DNA of 64,000 bases from AG25 sp035604455. GTDB taxonomy: Bacteria; Gemmatimonadota; Gemmatimonadetes; Gemmatimonadales; GWC2-71-9. The notes under the pieces are model-generated. The model worked only from the letters and a program-made list of their open reading frames with translations. It was not told where the DNA came from and made no database searches. This document shows, piece by piece, positions 17,857-26,144 of this stretch; position 1 is the stretch's first letter, and the number at the start of each line of letters is the position of its first letter. The stretch is taken from assembly GCA_035604455.1 (NCBI GenBank), contig DATNIM010000021.1, forward strand, positions 6,450-70,449, in the 5' to 3' direction. The position numbers were made by a program, and so were the translations under genes.

Positions 17857-19262
17857 TGACCACGCACCCTACCGAGACCGCGCCCCACCAGATGTGGGGT
17901 GGCCGGTTCACCGTCGGCGCGAGCGAAGCCCTGGACGCTCTGAATCGCAGCCTTCCCGTTGACCACCGCCTGTGGCCGCAGGACGTCGCGGCAAGCAAGG
18001 CGTGGGTGCATGCCCTGGGCCGCGTCGGAGTGCTCGGCCCGGCCGAGGAGACCCTGCTCCTTGACGGGCTCGATCGCGTGGCCGAGCGACTGGCCGACGG
18101 CGCGGCTGTTGGAGCCCCGGACGAAGACGTGCATACGCTGGTCGAGCGGCTCCTCTACGAAGAAGTCGGTGCGGTCGCGGGGAAGCTCCATACCGGCAGA
18201 TCCCGGAACGACCAGGTCGCGACCGATCTGCGCCTGTGGACCCTCGCCGCGATGGACCGGTTGGATGAGGACATCGCGGCCTTCGGCCGGGCCATCACGG
18301 CGCGCGCGCGGGCAGGGATCGATGATTTCCTTCCGGGCTACACCCATGGACAGCGGGCGCAGCCGGTGCGCTGGGCCTACGTGCTCCTCGCCCACGTATG
18401 GCCGCTCGTGCGCGACCGGCAGCGGTTCGCCGATGCACGCCGCCGAGTGGCGGAATTGCCGCTCGGGTCCGGGGCCCTCGCCGGGTCGGGGTTCCCCGTG
18501 GACCGGGTGCTCTTGAAGGAGGCCCTCGGGTTTCGGACCGTCTCAGCGAACGCCCTGGACGTGACGGGTGACCGGGACTTCGTCGCCGAGGTGCTGTTCA
18601 CCCTCACGTTGCTCGGCACGCATCTCTCGCGGTTCGCCGCCGAGATCGTCCAATACGCGAGCGCGGAGTTCGGCTTCGTGAAGCTCGCCGACGAGTTCAG
18701 TACGGGGTCGAGCCTCCTTCCCCAGAAGCGCAATCCGGACGTCTTCGAGCTGGCGCGCGCCAAATCCGCGCGTTTGCTCGGGGACTTAGTGGCGCTGCTT
18801 GCGACCTTGAAGGGGTTGCCGGCGGGTTACAGCAAGGACCTGCAGGAAGACAAGGCGCTCCTGTTCGATGCCTTCGACACGCTGAGCCTCGTGCTCCCGG
18901 CGCTCACCGGGGCCGTGTCCACTTGGACGACCGACCGCGATCGGATGCACCGGGCGCTCGACGCGTCGCTCCGCGCCACGGACCTCGCCGATCTCCTCGT
19001 GGAGGGCGGTGTGCCGTTCCGTGAGAGCCACGGGCTCGTCGGTCGCCTCGTCCGGGAGGCCGAACGCGCGGGGGTGCCGCTGGACCGCGTGGCCCCGGCG
19101 GTGGCGGGGCAGATCCATCCCGCGCTGGCCGCGGCCCTGTCGCAACTCGGCACGTGGGAGGACTCGATCGAGGGCCGCGCCACGCCGGGGGGCTCCTCGC
19201 GCGCGTCGGTCGAGGACCAACTCGACGAACTGCGGAAGGCCCTCGCTCCCGCGATCCCTTGA
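17856..19262 (+). CDS. argH: Argininosuccinate lyase
   Basis: The 468-residue enzyme cleaves argininosuccinate to arginine and fumarate. The N-terminal MWGGRF, the HTGRSRNDQVATDLRL region and the fumarase/lyase signature GSSLLPQKRNPDV (with its catalytic Ser loop) are all present. The length matches the family. The ATG overlaps the argG stop. Together with argR and argG it forms the arginine unit; the other arg genes are not in the window. Confidence 0.95.
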   Translation: MTTHPTETAPHQMWGGRFTVGASEALDALNRSLPVDHRLWPQDVAASKAWVHALGRVGVLGPAEETLLLDGLDRVAERLADGAAVGAPDEDVHTLVERLLYEEVGAVAGKLHTGRSRNDQVATDLRLWTLAAMDRLDEDIAAFGRAITARARAGIDDFLPGYTHGQRAQPVRWAYVLLAHVWPLVRDRQRFADARRRVAELPLGSGALAGSGFPVDRVLLKEALGFRTVSANALDVTGDRDFVAEVLFTLTLLGTHLSRFAAEIVQYASAEFGFVKLADEFSTGSSLLPQKRNPDVFELARAKSARLLGDLVALLATLKGLPAGYSKDLQEDKALLFDAFDTLSLVLPALTGAVSTWTTDRDRMHRALDASLRATDLADLLVEGGVPFRESHGLVGRLVREAERAGVPLDRVAPAVAGQIHPALAAALSQLGTWEDSIEGRATPGGSSRASVEDQLDELRKALAPAIP

Positions 19263-19328
19263 AGCCCGGCGGGGCCCTGTGCGCCACGAGTCGATTGTGG
19301 ACGCGCACCCACCCCGCAACCGCCCGTC

Positions 19329-19357
19329 TTGCCGTGTCTTAGCCGCCTAGGTAGCAT
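19329..19357 (+). promoter_or_regulatory. Candidate promoter for the HNH gene (TTGCCG / TAGCAT)
   Basis: TTGCCG (19329-19334) and TAGCAT (19352-19357) are spaced by 17 bases. Each matches the consensus at four of six positions. The site lies 58 bases upstream of the HNH start in an otherwise empty gap after argH. Confidence 0.4.
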
Positions 19358-19414
19358 ACGTGGCCGCCGCCCCCGCCCCGGGTCGGCGACCGCGCTTCTC
19401 TTCGGAGACCGACC

Positions 19415-19963
19415 GTGCGCTGCCTCGCCTTGAACGCGTCGTTTGAGCCCCTGACCATGGTGCCCGTGCGGCGGGCGCTCCGCTTGGTGATTGACCGCAA
19501 GGCGGAGATCGTCGAGGCGGACGGGTCGGTCGTTCACAGCGAGCGGCTCCAGCTTCCCCGGCCGGCCGTCATCCGGCTCGTCAAGTTCGTCCACGTGCCG
19601 CGCCGGTTCCGGCGCCAGGTAACCAATACGTTTCTCTTCGCCCGGGACAACTACGGGTGCCAGTTCTGCGGACGGACCCAGCACGCGCTCCGTCCGCGTG
19701 AGTGCCTTACGCGCGATCATCTGGTGCCGCTCTCCCGCGGTGGCACGAACTCGTGGGCCAACGTGGTGACGGCCTGCTCGTCCTGCAACACTCGCAAAGG
19801 CAACCTCCTCCCCGAAGAGGCCGGGATGCACCCGCTGCGGCCGCCGGTCGAGCCGCATTTCGTGCACTTGGCGTGGGCGGTGCGGCGGCTCACGACGATC
19901 CAGTCCCGCTACATCCGTCTCTTCTACGGCGCGGACGTGCTGGCGACCCTCGAGGCCTTGTGA
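19415..19963 (+). CDS. HNH-family nuclease domain protein
   Basis: The 182-residue protein begins at a GTG preceded by GGAG. A zinc-type HNH core occupies roughly residues 80-130: CQFCGR, then the DHLVPLSRGG motif, then the Asn of SWANVVTACSSCNTRKGN. The N-terminal half (LNASFEPLTMVPVRRALRLVIDRKAEIVE) matches the widespread stand-alone HNH proteins found in many bacteria. These are not homing or restriction enzymes by context, and their role is unknown (DNA repair is often suggested). The next gene overlaps its stop by GTGA. Confidence 0.85.
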   Translation: MRCLALNASFEPLTMVPVRRALRLVIDRKAEIVEADGSVVHSERLQLPRPAVIRLVKFVHVPRRFRRQVTNTFLFARDNYGCQFCGRTQHALRPRECLTRDHLVPLSRGGTNSWANVVTACSSCNTRKGNLLPEEAGMHPLRPPVEPHFVHLAWAVRRLTTIQSRYIRLFYGADVLATLEAL

Positions 19964-20361
19964 AGCCGGTCGTTCCCTGGGCGGTGGCGGGCGTGGCGGT
20001 GGTGGGGCTGGCGGTGGTGCTCTTGCGGCCGGCGCAGAGTTCGGGCGCGACCCACCCCGCGCCGCGGCCCGGGATCACGGCCGCCGGAGTCCTGCCAGCG
20101 TCGCTCGTGCCCAACGAGCCGGGAGCTTCTGAGGCGTACGCCGCCGCACGCCGGGTCCCGCAGGTGCTTGACGGTCTCTACTGCCACTGCCATTGCAGCA
20201 AGTCCTTCGGTCACCGGTCGCTCTTGACGTGCTTTGAGTCCGAGCACGGCGCGCGCTGCGACATCTGCATGGGGGAAGCGACGCTTGCGGACCAGATGGC
20301 GGCGCGTGGAGCGTCCCTAGCCGACATCCGCAAGGCGATCGACGCGCAGTTCGGCAGCTAG
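19960..20361 (+). CDS. PCYCGC-type putative metal-binding exported protein
   Basis: A GTG overlapping the HNH stop gives 133 residues. An N-terminal signal or anchor helix (about 4-23) precedes a Pro/Ala-rich linker. A cysteine-rich core follows: YCHCHC, CF and CDICMGEA around residues 72-110. This matches the PCYCGC protein family, which is of unknown function and probably binds metal. The Cys/His density suggests zinc or copper. Its stop shares a CTAG with the convergent DUF4390 gene. Confidence 0.7.
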   Translation: MKPVVPWAVAGVAVVGLAVVLLRPAQSSGATHPAPRPGITAAGVLPASLVPNEPGASEAYAAARRVPQVLDGLYCHCHCSKSFGHRSLLTCFESEHGARCDICMGEATLADQMAARGASLADIRKAIDAQFGS

Positions 20362-20984
20362 TTCCCTGGTCCCACGCGGAAGGGCTCGGAGCGCGCCTCG
20401 AGGCTGAGGCGCGGAAGGCCGGCGATGCGCACGAGCACGCGCTGTGCCCCCCGCACGATGGCGTCGCCCAAGTCCCCGCCGCCCTTGACCGCCGGGGCCA
20501 CCTCGCCCTTGAGCCACGCCTCGATTTCCGCGAGATCCGTCTCGCTCAGCGTCGTGACGTCGAGCCGGCAGATGTAGTAGTACCGCCCCGGACCGCTCGG
20601 CGTGAGGGTCACCTTGTAAGGCACCGTGATCACCCGTTCGAGCGCCTCAGGGGTCGACGCGTGCATCGTGGCACCCCCGCTCCGGACGAGGACGAAGTCG
20701 TCGGCGAGCGGGTCGTAATGCGCCACAGCATCCCACCCCGCCTCCCGCACGTGCGCGTCAAACCAGTTCGATACGCTCCGCCACAACTCGAGTCGGTAAT
20801 GAAGCCGCAGCGGCAGCCCGGCTCGCATGAGACTCACGAACTGCCCGTTCTCGAGCAGGTTGGTCACTTGGATGCGCGGCACGCCGGTTTGGACGAGGAT
20901 CGAGAGCGCGGGAGCGCTCTGCTGCGCCGGACTGGGCGCCGCCGTGCCGGTGAGGAGGGTGAGAACGGCCAGGCCGCGCCACAC
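20358..20984 (-). CDS. DUF4390-type exported protein
   Basis: The 208-residue protein has a signal peptide ending near PSPAQQS. A beta-rich domain follows, with GLPLRLHYRLELWR and FDA-type segments. DUF4390 proteins of unknown function are commonly encoded beside NtrY/NtrX-type two-component genes, as here. It starts directly after the stop of the barrel protein gene, so it is the last gene of a four-gene minus-strand operon. A periplasmic or outer-membrane-associated role is inferred from the signal peptide and the neighbours. Confidence 0.7.
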   Translation of the reverse strand: MWRGLAVLTLLTGTAAPSPAQQSAPALSILVQTGVPRIQVTNLLENGQFVSLMRAGLPLRLHYRLELWRSVSNWFDAHVREAGWDAVAHYDPLADDFVLVRSGGATMHASTPEALERVITVPYKVTLTPSGPGRYYYICRLDVTTLSETDLAEIEAWLKGEVAPAVKGGGDLGDAIVRGAQRVLVRIAGLPRLSLEARSEPFRVGPGN

Positions 20985-22739
20985 TCAGAAGCGGTGGTCG
21001 AGGCGCACGGTGATGCGGAATGGCTCGCCCGCGGTGACCCCCTTCGCCAGGTAAATCCCGAACCCGCTCCAGTCGATGCCCAACCCCAGGTCCGCGAGCC
21101 AGCTCCCCAACGCCGGCAGCCGGTCGCCGGGCAGGCGGCCGGGCCCGGTCCCCACGAGCCACGCCTGACCCCCGTCGCCGAAGACCACGAGGTCCGGGCC
21201 GAGCAGCGTGAAGAGCGATTTGGCGAGCTCGTTTTCCGGGTGCGCGCTCTGGTAGGACCAGTGGAGGGACAGGTGCCCCCGATACTCGACTTGCGTGACG
21301 ATCACCCGGTCGCAGGCCGCGACCGATGTGTTGTCGAACACCGGGGCGGTGATGTCGGAGTTGCACGCGCTCTCGCGGAAGCCGTAACCCGGCAGGGGAT
21401 CCGCGCCCCCGAGCGAGAGACGCTGTTGCAGCGGCAGCGGGTCGCCGCCGAGCCAGCCCGACGCGAAGAGCCGGAGGTTCACGCGCCCGGTCGGGCTGAT
21501 CCGCGTATACCGGCGCACATCGAGCATGAACCGCGTGAACTCGTAAGACCCGTCGGTCGGGATCGGGGCTCGCACCCCGACCGGTAGGAGCTGCGGGGTC
21601 ACATCTCCGCTCCAGCCGTTGTCGACGTGCGTGGTCAGGAGCCACCCGACGGTGGGCTGATCGGGGTCGTTCCGCGTGTCGAACGTCACCGTCGCTCTGA
21701 GGGTCGTGTAGTGCCCGGCGTCGATCGGCGGGTTCAAGCGCCACGCCCCGCTGTAGCGGATCACGCTCCAGGGGTCGCGCGTGTCGACGCTCGTTTCCCA
21801 GTCGCGCCGCACATCAAGCGACAGGGTGAGGGGTGCCACGGGCTGGACGTATAGGCCACCTTGCCCGCCCCGGGTGAAGTAGTAATCGCGATAGTCGCGC
21901 TGGAAGAGAAACGCAGCCCATCCGACCTCGGCGTCGTGCAGCCCCCAGTCCTCGATCGGCGCCACGACGCTGCTGGCCCCGAGCCGCACGCCGAACGCCG
22001 GCGCGTCCCGGGGCGTCGAGCGGAGGTCGACGTTGACGAGATAGCCCAGGTCGCCAGGCTCCCCGCCCACACTCCCCACCGAGCGCGCGAGCCCGAGAAT
22101 GTCCACGCGAAGGCGGGGGCCTGACGCGAACTGCCACTCCGACTGCGGTCCGAAGACGATCGGCAGCCCTTCGACCCGATTGAACGTGCCCGCGGTCGCG
22201 ACCGTCAACGTCGAGCGCGCTTCGGTGCCCTCCCAGGTTTTGTGCGCCCCGAGGAAGGGGAACAGGGCCTTCGGGTTCTGTGTGAGCGCGATCAGATCCC
22301 CGTCCGTGCGGTAGCTCAGGGGCTCCCGGTAGACGGCCACGCGCCCGCCGACCCGCGCCCCCGGCGCGCGGGCGAACGTCCCGCCGATCACGATCACGTC
22401 CCCCGTGACCTCGGCCGTTTCCTCGAGGGTCGCGTCGCCGTTGATCACGAGGAGGGTGCCGGTGATGCGGCCGGCAAGCGTGATGGCGCCGGTCCGTACC
22501 CCGACGTCGCCCTGCCAGCCGTTCCCCGCCGGCACGCGCGTGCGGCCCACGAGCCGGGTGGTCGTGGGGGCGTTGAACAGCCGGACCGCGTCGGCGGCGA
22601 CGTCCCGAGGGAGGTCCCGCGATTCATCGACGACGCTGCTCTCGGGGTGAATGACGATCACCGTGTCCTGCGCCTCGCCGCGCGCCACGGCGGCGAGGCC
22701 AAGGGCGAGGACGGCGGCGAGCGGTCGGAGACCAGTCAT
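20985..22739 (-). CDS. BamA/TamA-type (Omp85/D15) outer-membrane barrel with N-terminal polymer-forming-like domain
   Basis: The 584-residue protein has a signal peptide (1-23) cut near EAQ. Residues about 55-125 form a turn-rich, parallel-beta-like stretch (ITLAGRITGTLLVINGDATLEETAEVTG in part) that resembles bactofilin/polymer-forming repeats rather than POTRA domains. A 16-strand-type barrel follows, with the D15 signature region LSLGGADPLPGYGFRE near residue 440 and a terminal aromatic strand ending in RLDHRF. It sits between NtrYX and DUF4390 genes, and its stop nearly abuts the DUF4390 start. It probably inserts or secretes envelope proteins or lipids; the substrate is unknown. Confidence 0.8.
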   Translation of the reverse strand: MTGLRPLAAVLALGLAAVARGEAQDTVIVIHPESSVVDESRDLPRDVAADAVRLFNAPTTTRLVGRTRVPAGNGWQGDVGVRTGAITLAGRITGTLLVINGDATLEETAEVTGDVIVIGGTFARAPGARVGGRVAVYREPLSYRTDGDLIALTQNPKALFPFLGAHKTWEGTEARSTLTVATAGTFNRVEGLPIVFGPQSEWQFASGPRLRVDILGLARSVGSVGGEPGDLGYLVNVDLRSTPRDAPAFGVRLGASSVVAPIEDWGLHDAEVGWAAFLFQRDYRDYYFTRGGQGGLYVQPVAPLTLSLDVRRDWETSVDTRDPWSVIRYSGAWRLNPPIDAGHYTTLRATVTFDTRNDPDQPTVGWLLTTHVDNGWSGDVTPQLLPVGVRAPIPTDGSYEFTRFMLDVRRYTRISPTGRVNLRLFASGWLGGDPLPLQQRLSLGGADPLPGYGFRESACNSDITAPVFDNTSVAACDRVIVTQVEYRGHLSLHWSYQSAHPENELAKSLFTLLGPDLVVFGDGGQAWLVGTGPGRLPGDRLPALGSWLADLGLGIDWSGFGIYLAKGVTAGEPFRITVRLDHRF

Positions 22740-24106
22740 GAAGCGTGCCGGGGGGGTTCGAGCCCGAGCCGGCGCATGCGACGGTAGAGGTTGGCCCGGT
22801 CGGTCGCGAGGCGGCGGGCGGCGTCAGCCACGTTGCCCCGCGTGACGGAGAGCGCTCGGGCGATCAACGTGCGCTCGAAGCGGTCAACCGCGTCGGCGAG
22901 CGCGACGTCGCGCCACGGTTCATCGGCGGCCGGGCCCGCCCCCCCGGGCGGGATGACGCGCGCCACGTCGTCGGCGGTGATCGCGGGCGAGGTTGCGAGA
23001 ATCGCCAGGCGCTCGACCACGTTCGCGAGCTCCCGCACGTTGCCGGGCCACGGATAGGCGGCGAGCAGGCTCAACGCTCCCGGGTCCATGCGGATGGGCC
23101 GGCCGAGCCTGCCTTCCTGACGGACGAGAAAGTGCTGGACCAAAGGCGCCACGTCCTCCGGACGCTCCCGGAGGGGCGGGATGTCGATCGGGACCACGGT
23201 GAGGCGGTAGAGCAGGTCGGCGCGGAACCGACCCTCACTGGCAAGCCCCGCGAGGTCCCGGTTTGTCGCAGCGAGGACGCGCACGTCGACCGTCACGGGC
23301 CGCTCGCCCCCGAGGCGCTCGATCTGTCCGGTTTCGAGCACGCGGAGGAGCTTGGCCTGCGCTTCCGCGCTCAGGTCCCCGACCTCGTCCAACAGCAGGG
23401 TGCCGCCATCGGCCAGCTCGAAGCGCCCGAGACGCCGCTCGGTCGCGCCCGTGAACGCCCCGCGCTCGTGGCCGAACATTTCCGATTCGACGAGGTCCCT
23501 GGGCAAGGCCGCGCTGTTCACGCACACGAAGGGCCGGGACGCGCGCGCGCTCTGCCGGTGAATGGCGGAAGCGACGAGCTCCTTGCCCGTCCCCGACTCG
23601 CCCGTGATCAGTACCCGAGCGTCGGTCGGCGCGACCCGGGCGATCAGCGCGCGCAGCTCGTCAATGGCCCGGCTCGCGCCGACAAGGGGATCGCTGTGGC
23701 CAAGAGCCTCGTGCAGGCGGCGATTCTCGGCGCGGCTGCGTGAGAGCTCCAGGGCGCCGCGCAGCGCGACGAGCAACCCTTCCGGCGTGAGCGGTTTTTC
23801 GAGGAACTGGAAGGCGCCGAGCTTCGTGGCGCGCACGGCTTCGCTCAGGGTGGCTTTCCCGCTCATCATGACGATGGGAACGTCGGGCACCCGCTGGCGC
23901 AGGCGCTCGAGGGTCGTGAGCCCGTCGGGTCCGCCCGGCATGACGAGGTCGAGCAGCACGGCGTCCGGAGCATCCTTGACGCACGCCGCGAGCGCACCCT
24001 CGCCGTTTGCGGCCTCGGCGGTCTCGAACCCCTCCGTTTGGAGCAGGGCGCCGACCATCCGGCGGATGTTCGCCTCGTCGTCCACGACGAGGACGCGCGG
24101 ACTCAC
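22736..24106 (-). CDS. NtrX/NtrC-family sigma-54-dependent response regulator
   Basis: The domains in this 456-residue regulator are a receiver (1-120, phospho-Asp in DAVLLDLVMPGG), an AAA+ sigma-54 activator domain (Walker A GESGTGKE, the GAFTGA loop, Walker B GGTLLLDEVGDL) and a Fis-type helix-turn-helix at the C-terminus (DAARRLATDRANLYRRMRRLG). The GTG start overlaps the stop of the kinase gene. It would activate sigma-54 promoters when phosphorylated by the adjacent kinase. The downstream barrel and DUF4390 genes suggest envelope maintenance as a target. Confidence 0.92.
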   Translation of the reverse strand: MSPRVLVVDDEANIRRMVGALLQTEGFETAEAANGEGALAACVKDAPDAVLLDLVMPGGPDGLTTLERLRQRVPDVPIVMMSGKATLSEAVRATKLGAFQFLEKPLTPEGLLVALRGALELSRSRAENRRLHEALGHSDPLVGASRAIDELRALIARVAPTDARVLITGESGTGKELVASAIHRQSARASRPFVCVNSAALPRDLVESEMFGHERGAFTGATERRLGRFELADGGTLLLDEVGDLSAEAQAKLLRVLETGQIERLGGERPVTVDVRVLAATNRDLAGLASEGRFRADLLYRLTVVPIDIPPLRERPEDVAPLVQHFLVRQEGRLGRPIRMDPGALSLLAAYPWPGNVRELANVVERLAILATSPAITADDVARVIPPGGAGPAADEPWRDVALADAVDRFERTLIARALSVTRGNVADAARRLATDRANLYRRMRRLGLEPPRHAS

Positions 24107-25290
24107 TCCGGGAAGACGAGCGTGAACGTCGCACCGCCTCCGGGGGTCTCGTCGACCTGCACGGTGGCGCGCAGGGCGTCGAGGGTCTGGCGGACCAGGG
24201 CGAGCCCGAGCCCGGTCCCGTCGGCCTTGGTGGTGAAATAGGGCTCGAACACGCGTCCCCGGTGATCGGGCGGGATCCCCGGCCCGTGGTCGGCGACGGT
24301 CACGATCAATCCCTCCTCGCGTCCGGCGACGCCGACCTCGATCGTCCCGCGGCCCGCCATAGCTTCCGCGGCGTTGCGCAGGAGGTTCGCGAACGCCCGA
24401 CGGAGCGCCTCGTAATGCCCGAGCACCGTGCGCCGCCCGCCGTTGGCGGAGACCGCGACGCGCACGCTTTCGGGAATCGCCGTGCGCCCGAGCTCCTCGA
24501 TGAGTTCGACCACGTCGACCTCGCTCTGCGGCCCCTCGGGCAGGCGGCCGAAGTCGGCAAACTCGCGGGCGAGTCGGTCGAGGCGCTCGGTCTCCGCCTC
24601 GAGCACCTCCAGCGCCGCCGCTCGCTGCGGGCCCTGCCGGCTGTAGCGGCCCAGCTGGTCGAGCGCGATGCGCATGGCCGTCAAGGGGTTCTTGATTTCA
24701 TGGGCTACGCGCCGGGCGACCTCCCGGAACGCGCGCAGCCGCTCGGCCTCGAGTTCGCTCTTGTGCGCCGCGTCGATCGCGGCCGCGAGCTCGCGCAGCG
24801 CCTGTCGCAGCGCTTCGAATTCCGGCGCCCCCCGCGTCGGCGGACCGGCCGGCAGCGGCAGGCGTCGGCGGATCAGCCGGGTCCACCCCACGAGCTCGTC
24901 GATCGGACGCGACAACTGACGCGAGAGATGGCCCGCGAGGCGGACGGCCGCGAACAAGATGAGCCCACCCAGCACCAGCACCACGGCAAGGAATCCGCCG
25001 GCGTAATAGCGGAAGTACGTGTCGGCCCGGCGCGCCAACGTGAGGGCATTCGACACCTGATCGAGGTGTCGCCGCACCGCTGCCCGTTCGGCGGGCTCGA
25101 GACGCGCCGTGTCCATGTGGGCGAGCATCTCGCGCGCCGACACGGCCATCTGCTCCAGCGACACGCGCGCACCCGCCGGAGGCGCGTCGGCCCGCGCCGC
25201 GAGCGCCCACCCGATCACGCCCAACACCGTGGGGACCGCGGTCAGCGCCGCAAGGATCAAGAAGATCCGCTGCCGGAAGGCGAGCAGCAT
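24103..25290 (-). CDS. NtrY-like membrane sensor histidine kinase
   Basis: The 395-residue kinase has an N-terminal membrane helix (about 8-30), a short periplasmic part and a second helix near 90-115. A HAMP-like linker, a HisKA H-box (RRVAHEIKNPLTAM) and an HATPase domain (ADHGPGIPPDHRGRVFEPYFTT in part, then GTGLGLALV) follow. It is shorter than classical NtrY and lacks a PAS domain. It overlaps the regulator gene by four bases and is the first gene of the operon. YjbQ is transcribed divergently from the 59-base gap. Confidence 0.88.
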   Translation of the reverse strand: MLLAFRQRIFLILAALTAVPTVLGVIGWALAARADAPPAGARVSLEQMAVSAREMLAHMDTARLEPAERAAVRRHLDQVSNALTLARRADTYFRYYAGGFLAVVLVLGGLILFAAVRLAGHLSRQLSRPIDELVGWTRLIRRRLPLPAGPPTRGAPEFEALRQALRELAAAIDAAHKSELEAERLRAFREVARRVAHEIKNPLTAMRIALDQLGRYSRQGPQRAAALEVLEAETERLDRLAREFADFGRLPEGPQSEVDVVELIEELGRTAIPESVRVAVSANGGRRTVLGHYEALRRAFANLLRNAAEAMAGRGTIEVGVAGREEGLIVTVADHGPGIPPDHRGRVFEPYFTTKADGTGLGLALVRQTLDALRATVQVDETPGGGATFTLVFPE

Positions 25291-25349
25291 ATTGTCTTGG
25301 CAGCAATCTAGTGTGGGTGCGACAATTCGACACAGGGGAGGTCTAAGAC

Positions 25350-25769
25350 GTGAAGAGTCATACGCATTACCTATGGTTCTCGACGGAGCGGCGACAGGAA
25401 ATCATCGACATCACGGATCAGGTTGAGGCCCAGGTCGTCCGCAGCGGGGTGCAGGAAGGCATAGCGCTGGTCAGCGCCATGCACATCACCGCCTCGGTGT
25501 TCGTCAACGACCACGAGTCGGGACTGTGGCAGGACATTCTGCGGTGGCTCGAGGAATCGGTGGCGCCGTGGGATCCCCGGCGCTACCGCCATAATGAAAC
25601 GGGAGAAGACAACGCTGCAGCGCACCTGCGGAGCCTGACCATCGGCCACGAAGTCATCGTGCCGATCACGGCTGGCAAACTCGATCTCGGTCCCTGGCAG
25701 CGGGTGTTCTACGGCGAGTGGGACGGTCAGCGGCGCAAACGCCTCATCATCAAGGTCTTAGGAGACTGA
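25350..25769 (+). CDS. yjbQ: YjbQ / UPF0047 family protein (secondary thiamine-phosphate synthase)
   Basis: The 139-residue protein starts at a GTG with a GGGGAGG ribosome binding site. Family hallmarks are ITDQVEAQVVRSGVQEG, the SAMHITASVFVNDHE segment and the C-terminal GPWQRVFYGEWDGQRRKR. Members form small trimers; E. coli YjbQ has weak thiamine-phosphate synthase activity in genetic tests. A standard thiE is present elsewhere in the window, so the main role here may differ. It is monocistronic. Confidence 0.85.
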   Translation: MKSHTHYLWFSTERRQEIIDITDQVEAQVVRSGVQEGIALVSAMHITASVFVNDHESGLWQDILRWLEESVAPWDPRRYRHNETGEDNAAAHLRSLTIGHEVIVPITAGKLDLGPWQRVFYGEWDGQRRKRLIIKVLGD

Positions 25770-26144
25770 CCGGGCGGAGGTCTCGCCCCGCGGAGAGGGA
25801 TCCGTTTTTGCTCTTTCAGCGCAAGTCATTTAATTTCAAGGTGCTTGACACGAAGGGCAGGCGAGCGGTTGACGTCGTCGCGTCATCCGGCAGCGCTGGA
25901 CTCCCCCGGCATGGGTCGGGGCCGCGTTCTTGGCGCGCCGTGGTGCAGTCGGCGACCCACCTGCAGACGCGTCTGCCTCACATGACAGGATAAGCGACAC
26001 CGTCTTGAACGCGTTGCGACGCGCAGTCGTCGCCCCTCACACGCCGCGCGAACCCGCGCGCCCAACTCCTCGCACCCCCGACCCTCGGGGGTCAGTGCGT
26101 GTTGGGCGCCATCGAATCGCGCGTCCTCACTCGAGTACTCGCCC
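25770..26144. other. 375-base gap between yjbQ and the NYN gene
   Basis: No convincing gene is seen. An AT-richer patch at about 25801-25850 contains TTGCTC and TTTAAT about 15 bases apart and a TTGACA (25845-25850), so a promoter is possible. A perfect 8-base hairpin with a three-base loop lies at 26074-26092 (ACCCCCGA / TCGGGGGT) without a T-run. The rest is unremarkable. Confidence 0.4.

Noticed and set aside
19415..19963. HNH protein as homing endonuclease or restriction enzyme
   Set aside because: It is a free-standing chromosomal gene with no intron, intein or methyltransferase nearby.
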